64,000 nt of DNA from Codonopsis lanceolata (taxonomy: Eukaryota > Streptophyta > Magnoliopsida > Asterales > Campanulaceae), in assembly GCA_013146195.2 (NCBI GenBank), contig CM028377.1:160344302-160408301 (forward strand), written 5' to 3'. The position numbers were made by a program, and so were the translations under genes. Numbering within the stretch: position 1 is the first letter of the stretch; the number at the start of each line of letters is the position of its first letter. Below are positions 1 to 11,560 of this stretch, in pieces. Under the pieces are notes generated by a model, which had not been told where the DNA came from, did not search any database, and saw only the letters and a program-made list of their open reading frames with translations.

Positions 1-373
1 AGCCGTTGAGTATGTTAGACTAGAGTTGTAGACTTAGTTTATGTTGGGTTCCGGCTGTAACGTCGCCGATGACTTGGTTTATAAATCGTTATATATTCAT
101 ATTGCATGACAAGTGGTTTTGTCCTACATGCCCAATGTTGCGTCACATGATTTTAATTTTTGGACCGAGAGATTTATTATCTCTTTGATTATATTTAGTT
201 GAGTTTGTTAGCTCGGGCGCCACTATATTTATGTTTCGCTTCCGCATGTGTTAAAGTTGTTGGCGTATCGCTGTTATAGCCTTACCCATTATTTGTTGTT
301 TGCTTGTTGTTACTTGTTTCCCTGGTGGTACGACCTTGGGATCTCGTCTTGGGATCTGGGTCGGGTCGCCACA
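1..373 (+). mobile_element. 3' end of a Tekay/Del-type Ty3/gypsy LTR (copy A, 5' LTR, truncated by window edge)
   Basis: The stretch is closely similar to 12936-13297, the last part of the LTR that closes the array. Shared words include AGCCGTTGAGTATGTTAGAC and the terminal GGGTCGGGTCG. It ends in ACA at 373, two bases before a tRNA primer site, so it is the 5' LTR of the internal region that follows. The LTR start lies left of the window. The other copies suggest a full length of 3.2-4.2 kb. Confidence 0.9.
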
Positions 374-375
374 GT

Positions 376-387
376 TGGTATCAGAGC
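376..387 (+). other. Primer binding site (initiator-Met tRNA type)
   Basis: TGGTATCAGAGC lies two bases after the LTR end. This is the standard plant retrotransposon minus-strand primer site, complementary to the 3' end of initiator methionine tRNA. It fixes the LTR boundary at 373. Confidence 0.9.
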
Positions 388-489
388 TATGTTTATAAGT
401 TAGCTATCAGCCGGGATAGGTTCCTTGGCTTAGGGGGTTGGTTTTGTGTGATAGTTCTATCTTAACGTCGAGTGTTATTGTAGGTTAAG

Positions 490-2169
490 ATGATGGATAC
501 TAGTGCTGGCACTAGCACTGGAGGTAGTGCCGGTAGAGGTGCAGATGGTGGGAGAGAGTCTAATGAGAACCGTCAACAAGAGATTCCTCCATTACGGACA
601 CCAGAAGAGCAATTTGAGGCTATGGCTACTATGCATAGGGGTATGCTTGCTATGATGAATGAGATGAACCAAAGGGGATTTGGTAGAGTTGAACCACAAC
701 CAGGACCATAGCCAGAGCCACAACCAGAACCTCAAGTTGAGAGACGGGGATAGGATGCTAGACATCATGGGGATTCGATGCTTAAGAAGCTTGTGAAGCT
801 GAAACCAAGGCAGTTTGATGGGGAGCCGGATGCTTCAAAGGCCGAGTTATGAATTGAGCACCTAGAGAAGATATTTGCACCTTTGAAGTGCGATGATGAG
901 CAGATGGTGGTTTTGGCAGTGTTTAAGCTAGAGGGTGCTGCGGAGCATTTGTGGCAAGTGCTTAGGGAGAGTTGGGACATGCTTAGAGTTCCCCACACAT
1001 GGCCTCACTTTGTTCAGGAGTTTAGAGCTTCATATGTACCTGAGGTTGTTCGGGAAAAGAGGGAGAATGAATTTTTTGACCTAGTGCAGGGAGGTATGTC
1101 CATATCACAGTATTCAGCTAGGTTCACAAAATTGGCTCGCTATTGCAAACACTTGATTCCGGACGAAGCTAAGAGGACACATAAATTTGTGAAAGGTTTG
1201 AGGAATGAGTATAGGAGGCAGCTACTATCTCATCAGTTTGTGGAGTATAGGAAGGCAGTTGATAGAGCCTACATAATTGAGAGGGACATTGAGGAGCATC
1301 GTGCCGTGGGTAATTCGGGTTTCTTTCAGCAGCCTAGACTGTCTTTTAGACGAGGTAATGGATCGGGTAACCGAAGGAACTATAATAGGAACAATGATCG
1401 CAAGAAGGGAAATGGAAAATCTAATTATGAAGGGCAGGCAAAGAATCAGTCGAGTAGTAAATGGGCTATTACTACACCTAGTGAGGGAGATCGTAGTATG
1501 ATTGTGGTTTGCTCCTATTGTTCGAAGACGGGACACACGGAAGATAAATGTTGGAGCAAGAGTGGGGCACTGGTGGAGTGCTACTATTGTGGAGCTGCAG
1601 GGCACATGAAGAGGAATTTCCCTAAGTTGAAGAGTTATCAGCCGGGAGGTTCGAGTCAGCCTACAATTGGGGCAAAGAGAGATAGCGATGGGAAGGCAAA
1701 GGTACAGGGACGTGTATTTGCTCTAGACCAGAGGGGAGTGCCTGAGTCTACGACAGTTATTGGAGGTACCGTTTCTATCTTCGATAGTGAGGCTCGAGTA
1801 CTTATAGATCCAGGATCATCGCATTCATATGTTACATCACATTTTGTTGACAAATTACGTGTATTACCTCAGTCTTTGCCTTACGTGCTTGAAGTTTCTA
1901 CCCTGCTTGGGGAATGTTTATTGGCCTCGGAAGTTTATAAAGCATGCGATGTACTTGTGGATGAACATGTTTTGCATGTGGGTTTGGTAGTATTGCCACT
2001 TTGTGATTTTGATGTGATACTTGGTATGGATTGGTTGTGCGCATATCATGCATTGGTTGATTGCTTTAGTAAGAGGGTTACTTTTGCCTTGCCGGGTGTT
2101 CCTAAATTCATGTTCTTGGGTGATAATGCATCTAGTGGTTTGCGCGTCATTTCTGCTCTTAAGGCTAGG
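490..2169 (+). pseudogene. Ty3/gypsy gag and protease, copy A (nonsense-interrupted)
   Basis: Gag encodes the capsid/nucleocapsid precursor of the retrotransposon and the adjoining aspartic protease would process it. The reading frame starts at ATG 490 and stays in one frame. It is cut by TAG at 709, TAG at 751 and TGA at 850; long open sequence resumes at 883. A retrotransposon gag domain covers about 883-1320. A zinc knuckle with full CX2CX4HX4C spacing is at 1510-1551. A second knuckle at 1579-1620 has Phe in place of its last Cys. The protease carries DPGSSHSYV near 1807. About 150 or more residues that normally link protease to RT are missing: the chain passes from ISALKAR directly to FVRKKDGS near 2170-2179, in frame. 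This is a dead copy, since three premature stops precede the protease. Confidence 0.88.
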
Positions 2170-4890
2170 AGCTTCTTGTTTGTTAGAAAGAAGGATGGAA
2201 GTCTTAGGTTGTGTATTGATTACTGGGAGTTGAATAAGGTGATGATCAAAAACAAGTATCCATTGCTGCATATAGATGATTTGTTTGATCAATTGCAAGG
2301 ATCAGTGGTTTATTCTAAGCTTGATTTGAGGTTCGGGTATCATCAATTGAAGGTTAGAGCCGAGGATGTTCCGAAAACTAATTTTCATATAAGGTATGGG
2401 CACTATGAGTTTATGGTAATGTCATTTGGGTTGACTAATGCGCCAGCAGTATTTATGGACTTGATGAATCGGGTGTTCCATAATTTTCTTGATTGCTTTG
2501 TGGTGGTTTTCATAGATGATATTCTTGTGTATTCTAAGTCTCGGGAGGAGCATGCACAACATTTGAGGATGGTGTTATCGATTCTTCAGGAGAGGCAACT
2601 TTATGCTAAGTTTAGCATGTGTGCTTTTTGGCTAGAGGAGGCTTCCTTTCTGGGACACGTTGTTTCTAGTACCGGGATAGGGGTAGATCCTTCTAAGGTA
2701 GATGCGGTGATGAATTGGAGGAGACCGACTACAGTTACGGAAGTTAGGAGTTTCTTGGGTTTAGCCGGGTATTATCGGAGGTTCATAGAGGGATTTTCAA
2801 AGATTGCTACACCAATGACGAATTTGACCCAAAAGAAGACATCATTTGTTTGGAGCGATAAGTGTGAAAATAGTTTCCAAGAGTTGAAGAAGAAGTTGAC
2901 TACGACACCAGTTTTAGCATTGCCTAGCGGAGATGAGAATTTTGTGGTTTATAGTGATTCATCGAAAGAGGGATTGGGTTGTGTTCTTATGCAGAATGGT
3001 AAGGTGATTGCTTATGCTTCGAGGAAGTTGTCTCCATATGAGCAGAATTATCCCACGCATGACCTTGAGTTAGCAGCGGTCATATTTGCTTTATATAAGT
3101 GGAAACATTATTTATATGGGTCGAAGTTTGAAATTTTTACGGATCACAAGAGCTTGAAATATTTGTTATCGCAGAAGGAATTAAATATGAGACAATGAAG
3201 ATGGATGGAGAAGTTGAAGGATCATGATTGTACGATACTTTATTATCCAGGGAAGGTGAACGTGTTCGCTGGTGCTTTGAGTAAGAAAGTTCATTTATCA
3301 TGTTTGATGATTCGGGAATGGAAAATGTTGGAGGATGTTCGTGATTGGAATCCTAGCAAGGTTAATCATGGAGTGTTACTTGCTAGTGTATTGGCTATTC
3401 CAGTTTTATTGGAGAAGATTAAGGAGACTCAAAGAAAGGATCCGGGGTTAGTGAAGATCCTTGATGGTTTGAGCAAGAATGAGACGCCAGAGTTTGTAAT
3501 GAATCAAGATGGCATTTTGACTTTCAAGGGAAGAGTTTGTGTTCCTTCAGTTGAGAATGTAAAACGACTTGTTTTGGATGAAGCTCATAAGGCAAGGTAT
3601 ACTATCCATCCGGGGAGCACGAAGATGTATAGGGACTTGAAAAAGCAATTTTGGTGGAATGGCATGAAGCGCCAAATAGCGGATTATGTGTCGAGGTGTC
3701 TAACTTGTCAACAGGTGAAGGCGAAACACCAAAGACCCGCGGGATTATTGCAACCATTGGATATTCCGGAGTGGAAGTGGGAGCACGTTACGATGGATTT
3801 TGTTTCGAGGTTTACACGTACTCATAGAGAGTTTGATGTCGTTTGGGTTGTTGTTGATCGGCTAACGAAATCAGCTCATTTTATACCGATTGCGATGACT
3901 TGCTCCTTGAGTCAGTTAGCGGCGTTGTATGTGCAAGAGATTGTCAGATTGCATGGGGTTCCAGTTAGTATTGTTTTAGACAGGGATCTGAGATTTACAT
4001 CGAGGTTTTGGCAAGCTTTGCAGGAAGCTATGTGGACTAAGTTGAATTTCAGTACAGCTTTTCACCCTCACACTGATGGACAGTCCGAGAGAACGATATA
4101 AATACTTGAGGATATGTTACGGGCTTGTACGGTAGACTTTAAGGGGAGTTGGGATTCATACCTTCCATTAGCGGAGTTTGCATACAACAACAGTTACCAA
4201 TCGAGTATCGAGATGGCACCGTATGAGGCACTTTATGGACGGAAGTGTAGATCTCCTATATGTTGGGATGAAGTTGGAGAAGCAAAGTTATGGTGTTTGG
4301 AGATTGTTTAACAGTCGGCTGAGAGTGTGAAGTTGATTCGGGATAGATTACTTACGGCTCAAAGTAGACAGAAAAGTTATACGGATAATCGGAGAAGAGA
4401 TTTGGAATTTCAAGTTGGAGATTACGTGTTTCTTAAGGTATCGCCGAGAAGGGGTACTAAGAGATTTGGGAAGAAAGGAAAGTTATCACCGAGGTTTGTT
4501 GGACCTTTTAAGATTTTGGAACGAGTTGGGAGTTTGGCTTATAGAGTGGCTTTACCGCCGTCATTGTCGGATATTCATAATGTGTTTCATGTATCTATGC
4601 TTCGGAAGTATCTTAAGGATGATTCGTATGTTCTTTTGTATGAAGAGATTTCATTTCAGCCTGATTTGTCGTATGTTGAGCAACTGGTGAAAATACTCGA
4701 CACCAAGGAGAAAGTATTGAGGAACAAGACAATTCCATTGGTTAAAGTTCTTTGGAGAAATCATGAGATCGAGGAAGAAACTGGGGAGACTGAGTTAGAG
4801 ATGCGAGAGAAGTACCCTCATTTGTTTGATGATCACGGTATGAATTTAGGGGCTAAATTCCTTTTAGTATGGGAGAATGTAATATCCTAG
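2170..4890 (+). pseudogene. Ty3/gypsy pol (RT, RNase H, integrase, chromodomain), copy A
   Basis: This is the replication and integration polyprotein of a Tekay/Del-like chromovirus, in the same frame as gag. RT begins at FVRKKDGSLRLCIDY and has the FIDD active-site box at 2509-2520. RNase H keeps VVYSD, HDLELA and FTDHKSLKY. Integrase has an HHCC finger (last part CLTC near 3700), then the catalytic TMDF, LDRD and GQSER motifs. A C-terminal chromodomain-like segment with LVKVLW and EMREKYPHLF ends near 4830, with Gly where copy B has Trp. Premature stops are at 3196 (TGA), 4099 (TAA) and 4309 (TAA). There are no frameshifts across gag-pol; every stop is a C-to-T or G-to-A change. The frame runs through the polypurine tract (GGGAGAA, 4871-4877) and stops inside the LTR. 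Confidence 0.92.
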
Positions 4891-6078
4891 ATTATTGCAT
4901 GCTTGTCTTATGCACAAGTTCATACATTCATATTCATCATAAGTATGTTTACTTAGCTCATTCGTATGTTCGAATTCAATAGCTTGTTCGTTGACATTGA
5001 TTTCTATGCTCGAATGTATCTTTTCGTCATGATATGTTTTGGGACTTTGATTGTTTATATATGTTGAAAGTATATGTATAAGTGTTAGATATCATTCATA
5101 ACATCCTTAACATGATTTAGATGTTGATTGAATGCTTGTTGCATGGACGATTTGATTGTTGGTCACTTCTAGTTACTGTTCTTCTTCGTTTGGCTTGTTT
5201 GAGTGTTGTTCGGGAGTGTTCTGTTTGAGTTCTAGACCATCCTTGAGTGAGGTTTGAGCCTTGGGTATTTTGGTTATGAGTTTGGGGTCTTTTTAGGTTG
5301 AATTATAAACCTTTCGTGCACTGGAGAGCTTGCGGTCGCAAGGGGTTTGGAGCTTGCCCCCGCAAGGTGAGCAGAAATGTGGGGTTATGTCATCTGCCTA
5401 GCATGCGCTCGCATGCTCATCATAACATGCGACCGCATGGTAGTATTTCCTGATTCGTGTTGTTTTGCTTTGTGACGACTTTTGGCTATCCTAATCCTAC
5501 CCAAAGCCATCCTAAACCATTCCTAAACCATCCTAACTATCACCCATTGTATCCTGGCCATCTATTTGAATTTTTAAGTGGGTTAGATGGCATTTGTCTT
5601 GGGAAGACCTCCACATCTATTGGTCACATATCCTACTCACCTTTTCAGCATTTGGGAACCCAAATACACCACTAAGCCTTTATTTTTCTGCCATCCTTTT
5701 CTAAAAACGGGTTGAACATTTCTTGGGAGCTTGAGAGAGTTCCCTAAGGTATCTTGAGAGTTCCTCCATGGATTCCAAAGCTTGAGAGCTCCATCTTCCA
5801 ATCCAAGCCATAGAAGTGAAGAGAAGGTTGAAGAGAACACTTTCCACCAATTGCAGGTTCGTTTTTGTCACTTGAAGTGCTGATTTCTAGTAAGTTACTA
5901 CATCTCTTTCTCTTTGTTTTTGGTTCATTGACCCTAAGGAAACCAATCTTGTGCTATTTGAGGTCAATGAGTGCATTTAGGGCTTTTTAGAGATGTCATG
6001 TTTTGCTATATGCCTAAATGACGAATTTGGTTGGATGAACTTGTTAAAGACCATGATTATGATATTATTCATGTGTAG
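4879..6078 (+). mobile_element. 5' part of a Tekay/Del-type LTR (LTR2), cut by the assembly gap
   Basis: It starts TGTAATATCC directly after the polypurine tract and aligns throughout with LTR3 at 10130-11340 (for example TTCATACATTCATATTCATC in both), with visible divergence. It is the 3' LTR of copy A and, by position, probably also the 5' LTR of copy B. The rest of it is hidden by the gap. Confidence 0.88.
5329..5439 (+). repeat. Cluster of four short palindromes with GCGGTCGC-type cores in LTR2
   Basis: The palindromes are CTTGCGGTCGCAAG (5329-5342), CTTGCCCCCGCAAG (5353-5366), GCATGCGCTCGCATGC (5401-5416) and CATGCGACCGCATG (5426-5439). In each, the outer arms are complementary to each other while the arms differ between palindromes. 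The same pattern occurs in the unrelated Athila-type LTRs in this window. Confidence 0.85.
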
Positions 6079-6178
6079 NNNNNNNNNNNNNNNNNNNNNN
6101 NNNNNNNNNNNNNNNNNNNNNNNNNNNNNNNNNNNNNNNNNNNNNNNNNNNNNNNNNNNNNNNNNNNNNNNNNNNNNN
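6079..6178. other. Assembly gap (100 N)
   Basis: Exactly 100 N separate LTR2 from the middle of a second RT sequence. A 100-N run is a common placeholder for a gap of unknown size. By comparison with LTR3 and copy A, the remainder of LTR2, the primer site, gag and protease of copy B could be missing here. Confidence 0.98.
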
Positions 6179-8649
6179 ATCGCCTTGGGTGCAACAAGAT
6201 TGTTTGTGAGGAAGAAAGATGGGAGTCTTAGGTTGTGCATTGATTACCCGGAGTTGAAAAGCGATTCTATCAAGAACAAGTATCCATTGTCACATATAGA
6301 TGATTTGTTTGATCAATTGCAAGGATCTATGGTCTATTCTAAGCTTGATTTGAGATTCGGATATCATCAATTAGGTTAGAGCCAAGGATGTTCCAAACCG
6401 CTGCACGAGGTATGGGCACTATGAGTTTATGGTGATGCCATTTAATGACTAATGCACCCAAAGTTGTTTATGGATTTGATGAATGTGGTGTTCCATAATT
6501 TTCTTGATTGCTTCGCGTGGTGGTTTTCATAGATGACACTCTTGTGTATTCTAAGTCTCTGAAGAGCATGCACAACATTTGAGGATGGTCTTGTCGATTC
6601 TTTCTAGAGGCACCTCTACGCCAAGTTTAGTAAGTGTGCTTTTGGCTAGAAGAGGTTTCATTTTTGGGGCACGCTCTAGTGTCTCAGATAGAAGCAGTGA
6701 TCCATCTAAGGTTGAGGCGGTGATGAATTGGAGAAGACCACGACCATGAGGTTAGAGTTTCTTGGGGCTAGCTGTTATTATCTGAGGTTTATAGAGGATT
6801 TTCAAAGATTGCTATACCAATGACTAATTTGACCCAAAAGAAGACATCATTGAGGATAAGTGTGAAGAAAGTTTCCAAGAGTCAAGAAGAAGTTGATTTC
6901 GCACCGCTTTTAGCATTGCTCATGGAGGTGATAATTTTGTGGTTTATAGGATGCATCAAAAGAAGGATTGGGTTGTGTTCTTAAGGAAGGTGAGTGCTTA
7001 TGCTTCGGTGGAAGGTCTCTCGTATGAGAAGAATTATCCTACACATGATCTCGAGCTAATGCAATCATATTTGCTTTGCACAAATGGAAGCATTATTTGT
7101 ATGGGTCGAAGTTTGAGATTTTCACGTATCACAAGAGTATGAAATTCCTCTCACAAAAAAGAATTGAACATGAGAATGGAGATGGATGGAGAAGTTGAAG
7201 GATCATAATTGCACGATACTTTATCATCCTGGAAGGCGAACGTGGTTGCCGATGCTTTGAGAGAAAAAGTTCACTTGTCATGTTTGATGATGCGGAATGG
7301 AAAATGTTGGAGGATGTTCGTGATTGGAATCCTAGTGAAATTAATCATGGAGTACTATTTACTAGTTTCATGGGCTATTCCAGCTTTTATTGGAGAGGAT
7401 TAAGGAGACTCAAAGGAAGGATCCTGGTTAGTGAAGATTATTGATGGTTTGAGCGAAAATAAGATGCCGAGTTCGCGATGAATCAAGATGGATTTTGACT
7501 TTCAAGGGTGAGAGTTTGTGTCCCTTCGCTTGAGGATGTGAAGCTTACTTGTGTTGGATGAAGCTCACAAGGCAAAGTATACTATCCATCCTGGGAGTAC
7601 GAAGATGAATAGAGATTTGAAGAAACAATTTTGGTGGAATGGCATGAAGCACGACAAATAGTGGATTATGTTCGAGGTGTCTAACTTGTCAACAGTGAAG
7701 GCGAACACCAAAGACCGGCATGGATTGTTGCAACCGCTGGATATTCCTGAGTGGAAATGGGAGCATGTTACGATGGATTTTGTTTCAGGTTTCCACGCAT
7801 CTGTAGAGAATTTGATGTCGCTTTGGGTTGTTGATCGCCTAACGAAATCAGCTCATTTTATTCGATTGCGATGACTTATTCCTTGAGTCAAGCGCATTAT
7901 ATGTGCAGGAGATTGTTAGATTGCACGGAGCTCAGCTAGTATTGTTTCGCATCGATCCGAGATTCACATCGAGGTTTTGGCAAGCTTTGCAAGAAGCCAT
8001 GGGGACTAAGTTGAATTTTAGTACAACTTTTCACCCTCGATTGCATCGCGACAGCTCGAGAGAACGATACAAATACTTGAGGATATGTCATGCTTGTAGG
8101 GTGGATTTTAGGGGGAGTTGGGATACACACCTTCCATTGGCGGAGTTTGCGTACAACAATAGTTACCAATCGAGCATCGGGATGGCGCCGTATGAGGCTC
8201 TTTATGGATGGAAGTGTAGATCTCTTATTTGTTGGGATGAGGTTGGAGAAGCAAAATTATGGGGTTCCGAGATTGTTCAACAGTCGGGCGAGAGTGTGAA
8301 ATTAATTCGAGATAGATTGCTTACGGCTCAAAGTCAATAGAAAAGTTATGCGGATAATCGGAGGAGAGATTTGGAATTTCAGGTTGGAGATTTTGTGTTT
8401 CTTAAGGCATCGTCGAGAAGGGATGCTAAGAGATTTGGGAAGAAAGGGAAATTATCACCGAGGTTCGTTGGACCTTTTGAGATTCTTGAGCGAGTTTGGA
8501 GTTTGGCTTATAGGGTGGCTTTACCGCCGTCATTGTCGGATATCCATAATGTGTTTCATGCATCTATGCTTCGAAAATATCTTAAGGATGATTCACATGT
8601 TCTTGCGTATGAAGAAATTACATTTCAGCCGTACTTGTCTTATGTTGAG
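6179..8649 (+). pseudogene. Ty3/gypsy pol copy B (RT to integrase), frameshifted, split by a solo LTR
   Basis: This is a second copy of the same pol family. RT starts with LFVRKKDGSLRLCIDY and keeps the residues just upstream that copy A lost. RNase H, the integrase core and the integrase C-terminus follow in the same order. From about 6380 to 7950 it carries many one- and two-base indels relative to copy A, while base substitutions are modest. From about 7970 to 8649 the frame is mostly open apart from an occasional stop (for example TAG at 8338). The coding sequence is broken after TATGTTGAG at 8649 and resumes at 9928. The indel density next to the gap may be sequence error rather than decay. 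Confidence 0.85.
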
Positions 8650-8863
8650 TTATCGATGTATTTTATACGTCAATTTTATATGCTTCTATGGCTTAAATTA
8701 TGCTATTTCACGAGGCTTTTGGCTACTGATATGTGTTTTCAGTGAGTTTTGTAAGTTTCAGGGTTTTTAGTGAAAATATGCAAAGTACAGGGTTTTATAT
8801 GCAAATTCCAAGAAGGGCCCAAGATGAAAAATGATGAAGAAAAGAAGATATGTCAAACTGGAG

Positions 8864-8989
8864 ACCTTGCGGTCGCAAGGTATTTCAGACCTTGCCCCCG
8901 CAAGGTGGACAGTAGCAAGAAGAAATCAAAGACCGGAAAACTGGAGACCTTGTGGACGCAAAGTACCCAACACCTTGCGACTGCATGGT
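8864..8989 (+). repeat. Palindrome cluster with GCGGTCGC-type cores in the Athila-like solo LTR
   Basis: ACCTTGCGGTCGCAAGGT (8864-8881) and ACCTTGCCCCCGCAAGGT (8889-8906) are perfect in their arms. Decayed versions lie at 8947-8964 and 8972-8989. The first two share arms and core with two palindromes of the Tekay-type LTR2, although the surrounding LTR sequences are unrelated. Confidence 0.85.
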
Positions 8990-9049
8990 GGTCAGAACGC
9001 GATAATGTCACATTTTCACAAGAGATATGATTGGAATACAACTCCCTGG

Positions 9050-9057
9050 TATAAATA
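9050..9057 (+). promoter_or_regulatory. Probable LTR TATA box
   Basis: TATAAATA lies in a GC-moderate context 60-190 bp downstream of the palindrome cluster, inside the solo LTR. The homologous LTR has TATAAATA on the minus strand at 22416-22423. This position and conservation fit the U3 core promoter. Confidence 0.6.
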
Positions 9058-9927
9058 GGAACCGATTGCCGAAGCCTAGAATATAGAAAAACGGCTGGAA
9101 ACAGTTTTGTATAGCCTTAGGATAGTTTTTAGGTTGTATAACATATTTAGATTGTGTAATTACAATTATTGAAGATTAGATCATGTCTCCATTCATCTCC
9201 ATGTGCTGTTCATTGTCTATGATGAACTAAATCATCCATAATCTAGGAGGTGGGAGGTAACTTGTATCGAATTTATGTTTTAATTCATATTTATGTTCAT
9301 TCAATTCTTGTTGATTGTGGTGTTTATCAATCCCTCTATTATTTCGCTTTGAACAAATGAATGTAATCGCAAATAATAAAGGCCTAGAGGTGCGGATAAC
9401 TGCATGACCAATGTGCATATGTCGTACACTGGCTCACCATCACAATAAATTGGACCTATCGATACACGAGAGTGATAAGTTAGGAACAGGTTCATACATG
9501 ATCTAGGTGATAGATAGACCATATGTTCTTGTGCTTAGGATATAGAATGGATGAATGTTGCGGGGATGGAGGCTGAACCAATAGTTCAACAAACTATATC
9601 TATCTTTTGTGAACGAACCCAAGAAATTGAATGATAATTATTATGAATTAAACATAGAGTAGATACAAGTGAAACCCGAATCCTAGATTGTCATCCACCA
9701 TACGATCTTCATAACCTGTAATTGCTGCTAATTAGTTAAACACCTAAATATTAAAAGTAGTTTAGAATAAAATAATTATAAAAACCCCCCTTAGATTAAT
9801 AATTTGCTATCAATAAATTGCACTGTTCGTGATCTCTTGTCTCTGTGGGTTCAACTCTTGCTTCCAATACTATTCTATAATAGTCTTGTCCACTTGCAAG
9901 GACAAATTTAAAATAAGACATCGATCA

Positions 9928-10129
9928 TTGAGCAATCGGTGAAGATACTCGATACCAAAGAGCAAGTTTTTAGGAGCAAGAGAATTTCGCTAGTTAAAGT
10001 TCTTTGGAAAAATCATGAGATCGAGGAAGCAACTTGGGAAACCGAGTTGGAGATGCGTGAGAAGTACCCACATTTGTTTGATGACCACGGTATGAATTTA
10101 GGGGATAAATTCCTTAAAGTAGGGGAGAA
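9928..10129 (+). pseudogene. Copy B pol C-terminus (chromodomain) and polypurine tract
   Basis: This continues copy B pol after the solo LTR. It encodes VKILDTKEQ, LVKVLWKNHEIEEATW and EMREKYPHLF, a chromodomain-like tail typical of Tekay/Del integrases, and it keeps the Trp lost in copy A. The polypurine tract AGGGGAGAA (10121-10129) directly precedes LTR3. The open frame runs on to 10169 inside the LTR, as in copy A. Confidence 0.85.
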
Positions 10130-10650
10130 TGTAAAACCCTATAACATTGCTTGCTTGTTTTATGCATGAGTTCATACATTCATATTCATCATAAACATGT
10201 TAACTTAACTCATTCATATGTTTAGAATCAATGGCATGTTCGTTGACATCGGTTTCTATGCTCCAGTGCATCTTTTCTTCATGACATGCCTTGGGACTTT
10301 GCTTGTTTATATATGATGGAAGCATATGGATAAGTGTTAGACATCATTCATAACATCATTAACATGCTATGTTGATTGAATGCTTGTTGCATCGTCGGTT
10401 TGGTTGCTAGTTTGCTTCTAGTCGTTAACCTTCTTCGTTTGGCCTTTTCGGTTGTCGTTCGGGAGTGTTCTTCTTGAGTTTTAGACCATGTTTGATTGAG
10501 GTTTGAACCCTTAATGTTTTGGTTATGAATTGGAGGTTTTTAAGATTGAATTCTAGACCTTTTTGGCTTTGGAGAACTTGAGGTTGCAAGGGGGGAAAGA
10601 CCGAGGCCGGGCAAGGAAGCAAAATTGCAGAAGCTTGGAATTCTGGCACA

Positions 10651-10688
10651 AAGCGCTCGCATGGAGCACCAACCATGCGACCGCATGG
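10651..10688 (+). repeat. GCGACCGC-core palindromes in LTR3
   Basis: CCATGCGACCGCATGG at 10673-10688 is perfect. AAGCGCTCGCATGG at 10651-10664 is a half-decayed neighbour. They occupy the same place as the 5401-5439 palindromes of LTR2. Confidence 0.8.
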
Positions 10689-11228
10689 CTCTTCAGCCCT
10701 GTTACGGGCAGATTTGGTTATTTTGCACAATTGTCCAACCTAGCCCTACCCAAACCCAACCTAACCCACTCCTAAACCCTCCTAACTAACTTAGGTTATA
10801 TCCTAACAATCTAATTGAGTTTTAGAGGGGATTAGTGGGGGTTAATTAGAGGGAAACAATCACATTTGTTGTAAACAAAACCCACTTACTTTCTAACCTA
10901 TTTGAAGCCGTCACACTTCATTTAACCTCCCATATTCAGCCTATCACTTCTAAAAAACGTGGAGAGCTTCTTGGAGAGCTTGAGAGGGAGTCTTCTAGGG
11001 TTCTTGAGAGCCCATCCTTAGAGGCCATAGCTAGAGACCTCCATTGCACAATCCAAGCCATAGATTTGAAGAGGAGATTGAGGAGAACAAATCCCACCGA
11101 TTGGAATTCCGAATTTGTAGCTTGAAGGGCTGATTTGAGGTAAGTTGTTACTTCTCTTCCTCTTTCTTTTTACCCCATTGACCCTAGGGAAAACAATCTT
11201 TGTGCGATGTGACGTCAATGGGTGCATT

Positions 11229-11560
11229 CTAATGCTTTTTTAAAGATGCTATGAACCCTAAATGTCTAAATGGTGATTTTGCTTGGATGAACTTGCTAGA
11301 GACCATGATTAGGATGATATCCATGTGTAGTGTAGTATGTTTATCCATGCTATGTGATTTATTCAAGTATTGTGAGCATGATTGGTGAGGTGACTTGAAT
11401 GGGTATATGCCTAAATGATGATTTGGTTGGATGAACTTACTTGAGACCTTGATTAGTATGATATTCATGTGTAGAGTAGTATATTCATCCATTCTATGTG
11501 ATTTATTCATGTTTTGGAGAGCATGATTGGTGAAGTGACATAAATGGGTTTATGCCTAAA
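11229..11560 (+). repeat. Imperfect tandem repeat, period about 144 bp, inside LTR3
   Basis: TTGGATGAACTT recurs at 11283 and 11427, followed each time by a GAGACC-TTGATTA-GATAT-CATGTGTAG block, a CTATGTGATTTATTCA block and GAGCATGATTGGTGA. The same repeat exists in the minus-strand solo LTR near 25.1-25.4 kb. The assembly gap at 6079 falls at this repeat in LTR2, a plausible reason for the break. Confidence 0.7.

Larger units (their letters stand above)
8650..9927 (+). mobile_element. Solo LTR of an Athila/Tat-like family, TSD TTGAG
   Basis: It is flanked by exact 5-bp duplications TTGAG (8645-8649 and 9928-9932), with copy B integrase sequence continuing cleanly on both sides. The ends are nearly inverted: TTATCGATGT and ACATCGATCA, with the expected TG mutated to TT. 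Both ends match the LTR of the minus-strand Athila-type element at 21543-27020 (shared words such as TACTGATATG near the start and CACTTG...ATTTAA near the end). Its length of 1278 bp agrees with about 1252 bp for that LTR once its insertion is removed. There is no internal region, so this is a product of LTR-LTR recombination. Confidence 0.9.

Noticed and set aside
376..387. Possible tRNA gene fragments at TGGTATCAGAGC sites (also 30231, 47117)
   Set aside because: Only 12-13 bases matching a tRNA 3' end next to LTR boundaries: these are primer sites, not tRNA genes.
1225..2298. Antisense ORFs of 126 residues opposite gag and RT
   Set aside because: They are shadows of the coding strand; no domain and no conservation in copy B.
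5977..6379. ORFs running through the N gap on both strands
   Set aside because: They exist only because N codons contain no stop; the plus-strand one ends in real RT sequence, which is annotated as copy B.
10736..10800. CCTAACCC/CCTAAACCCT words resembling interstitial telomere repeats
   Set aside because: The same degenerate block occurs at equivalent positions in the solo LTRs (near 16900 and 25900), so it is part of the LTR consensus and not a telomeric remnant.
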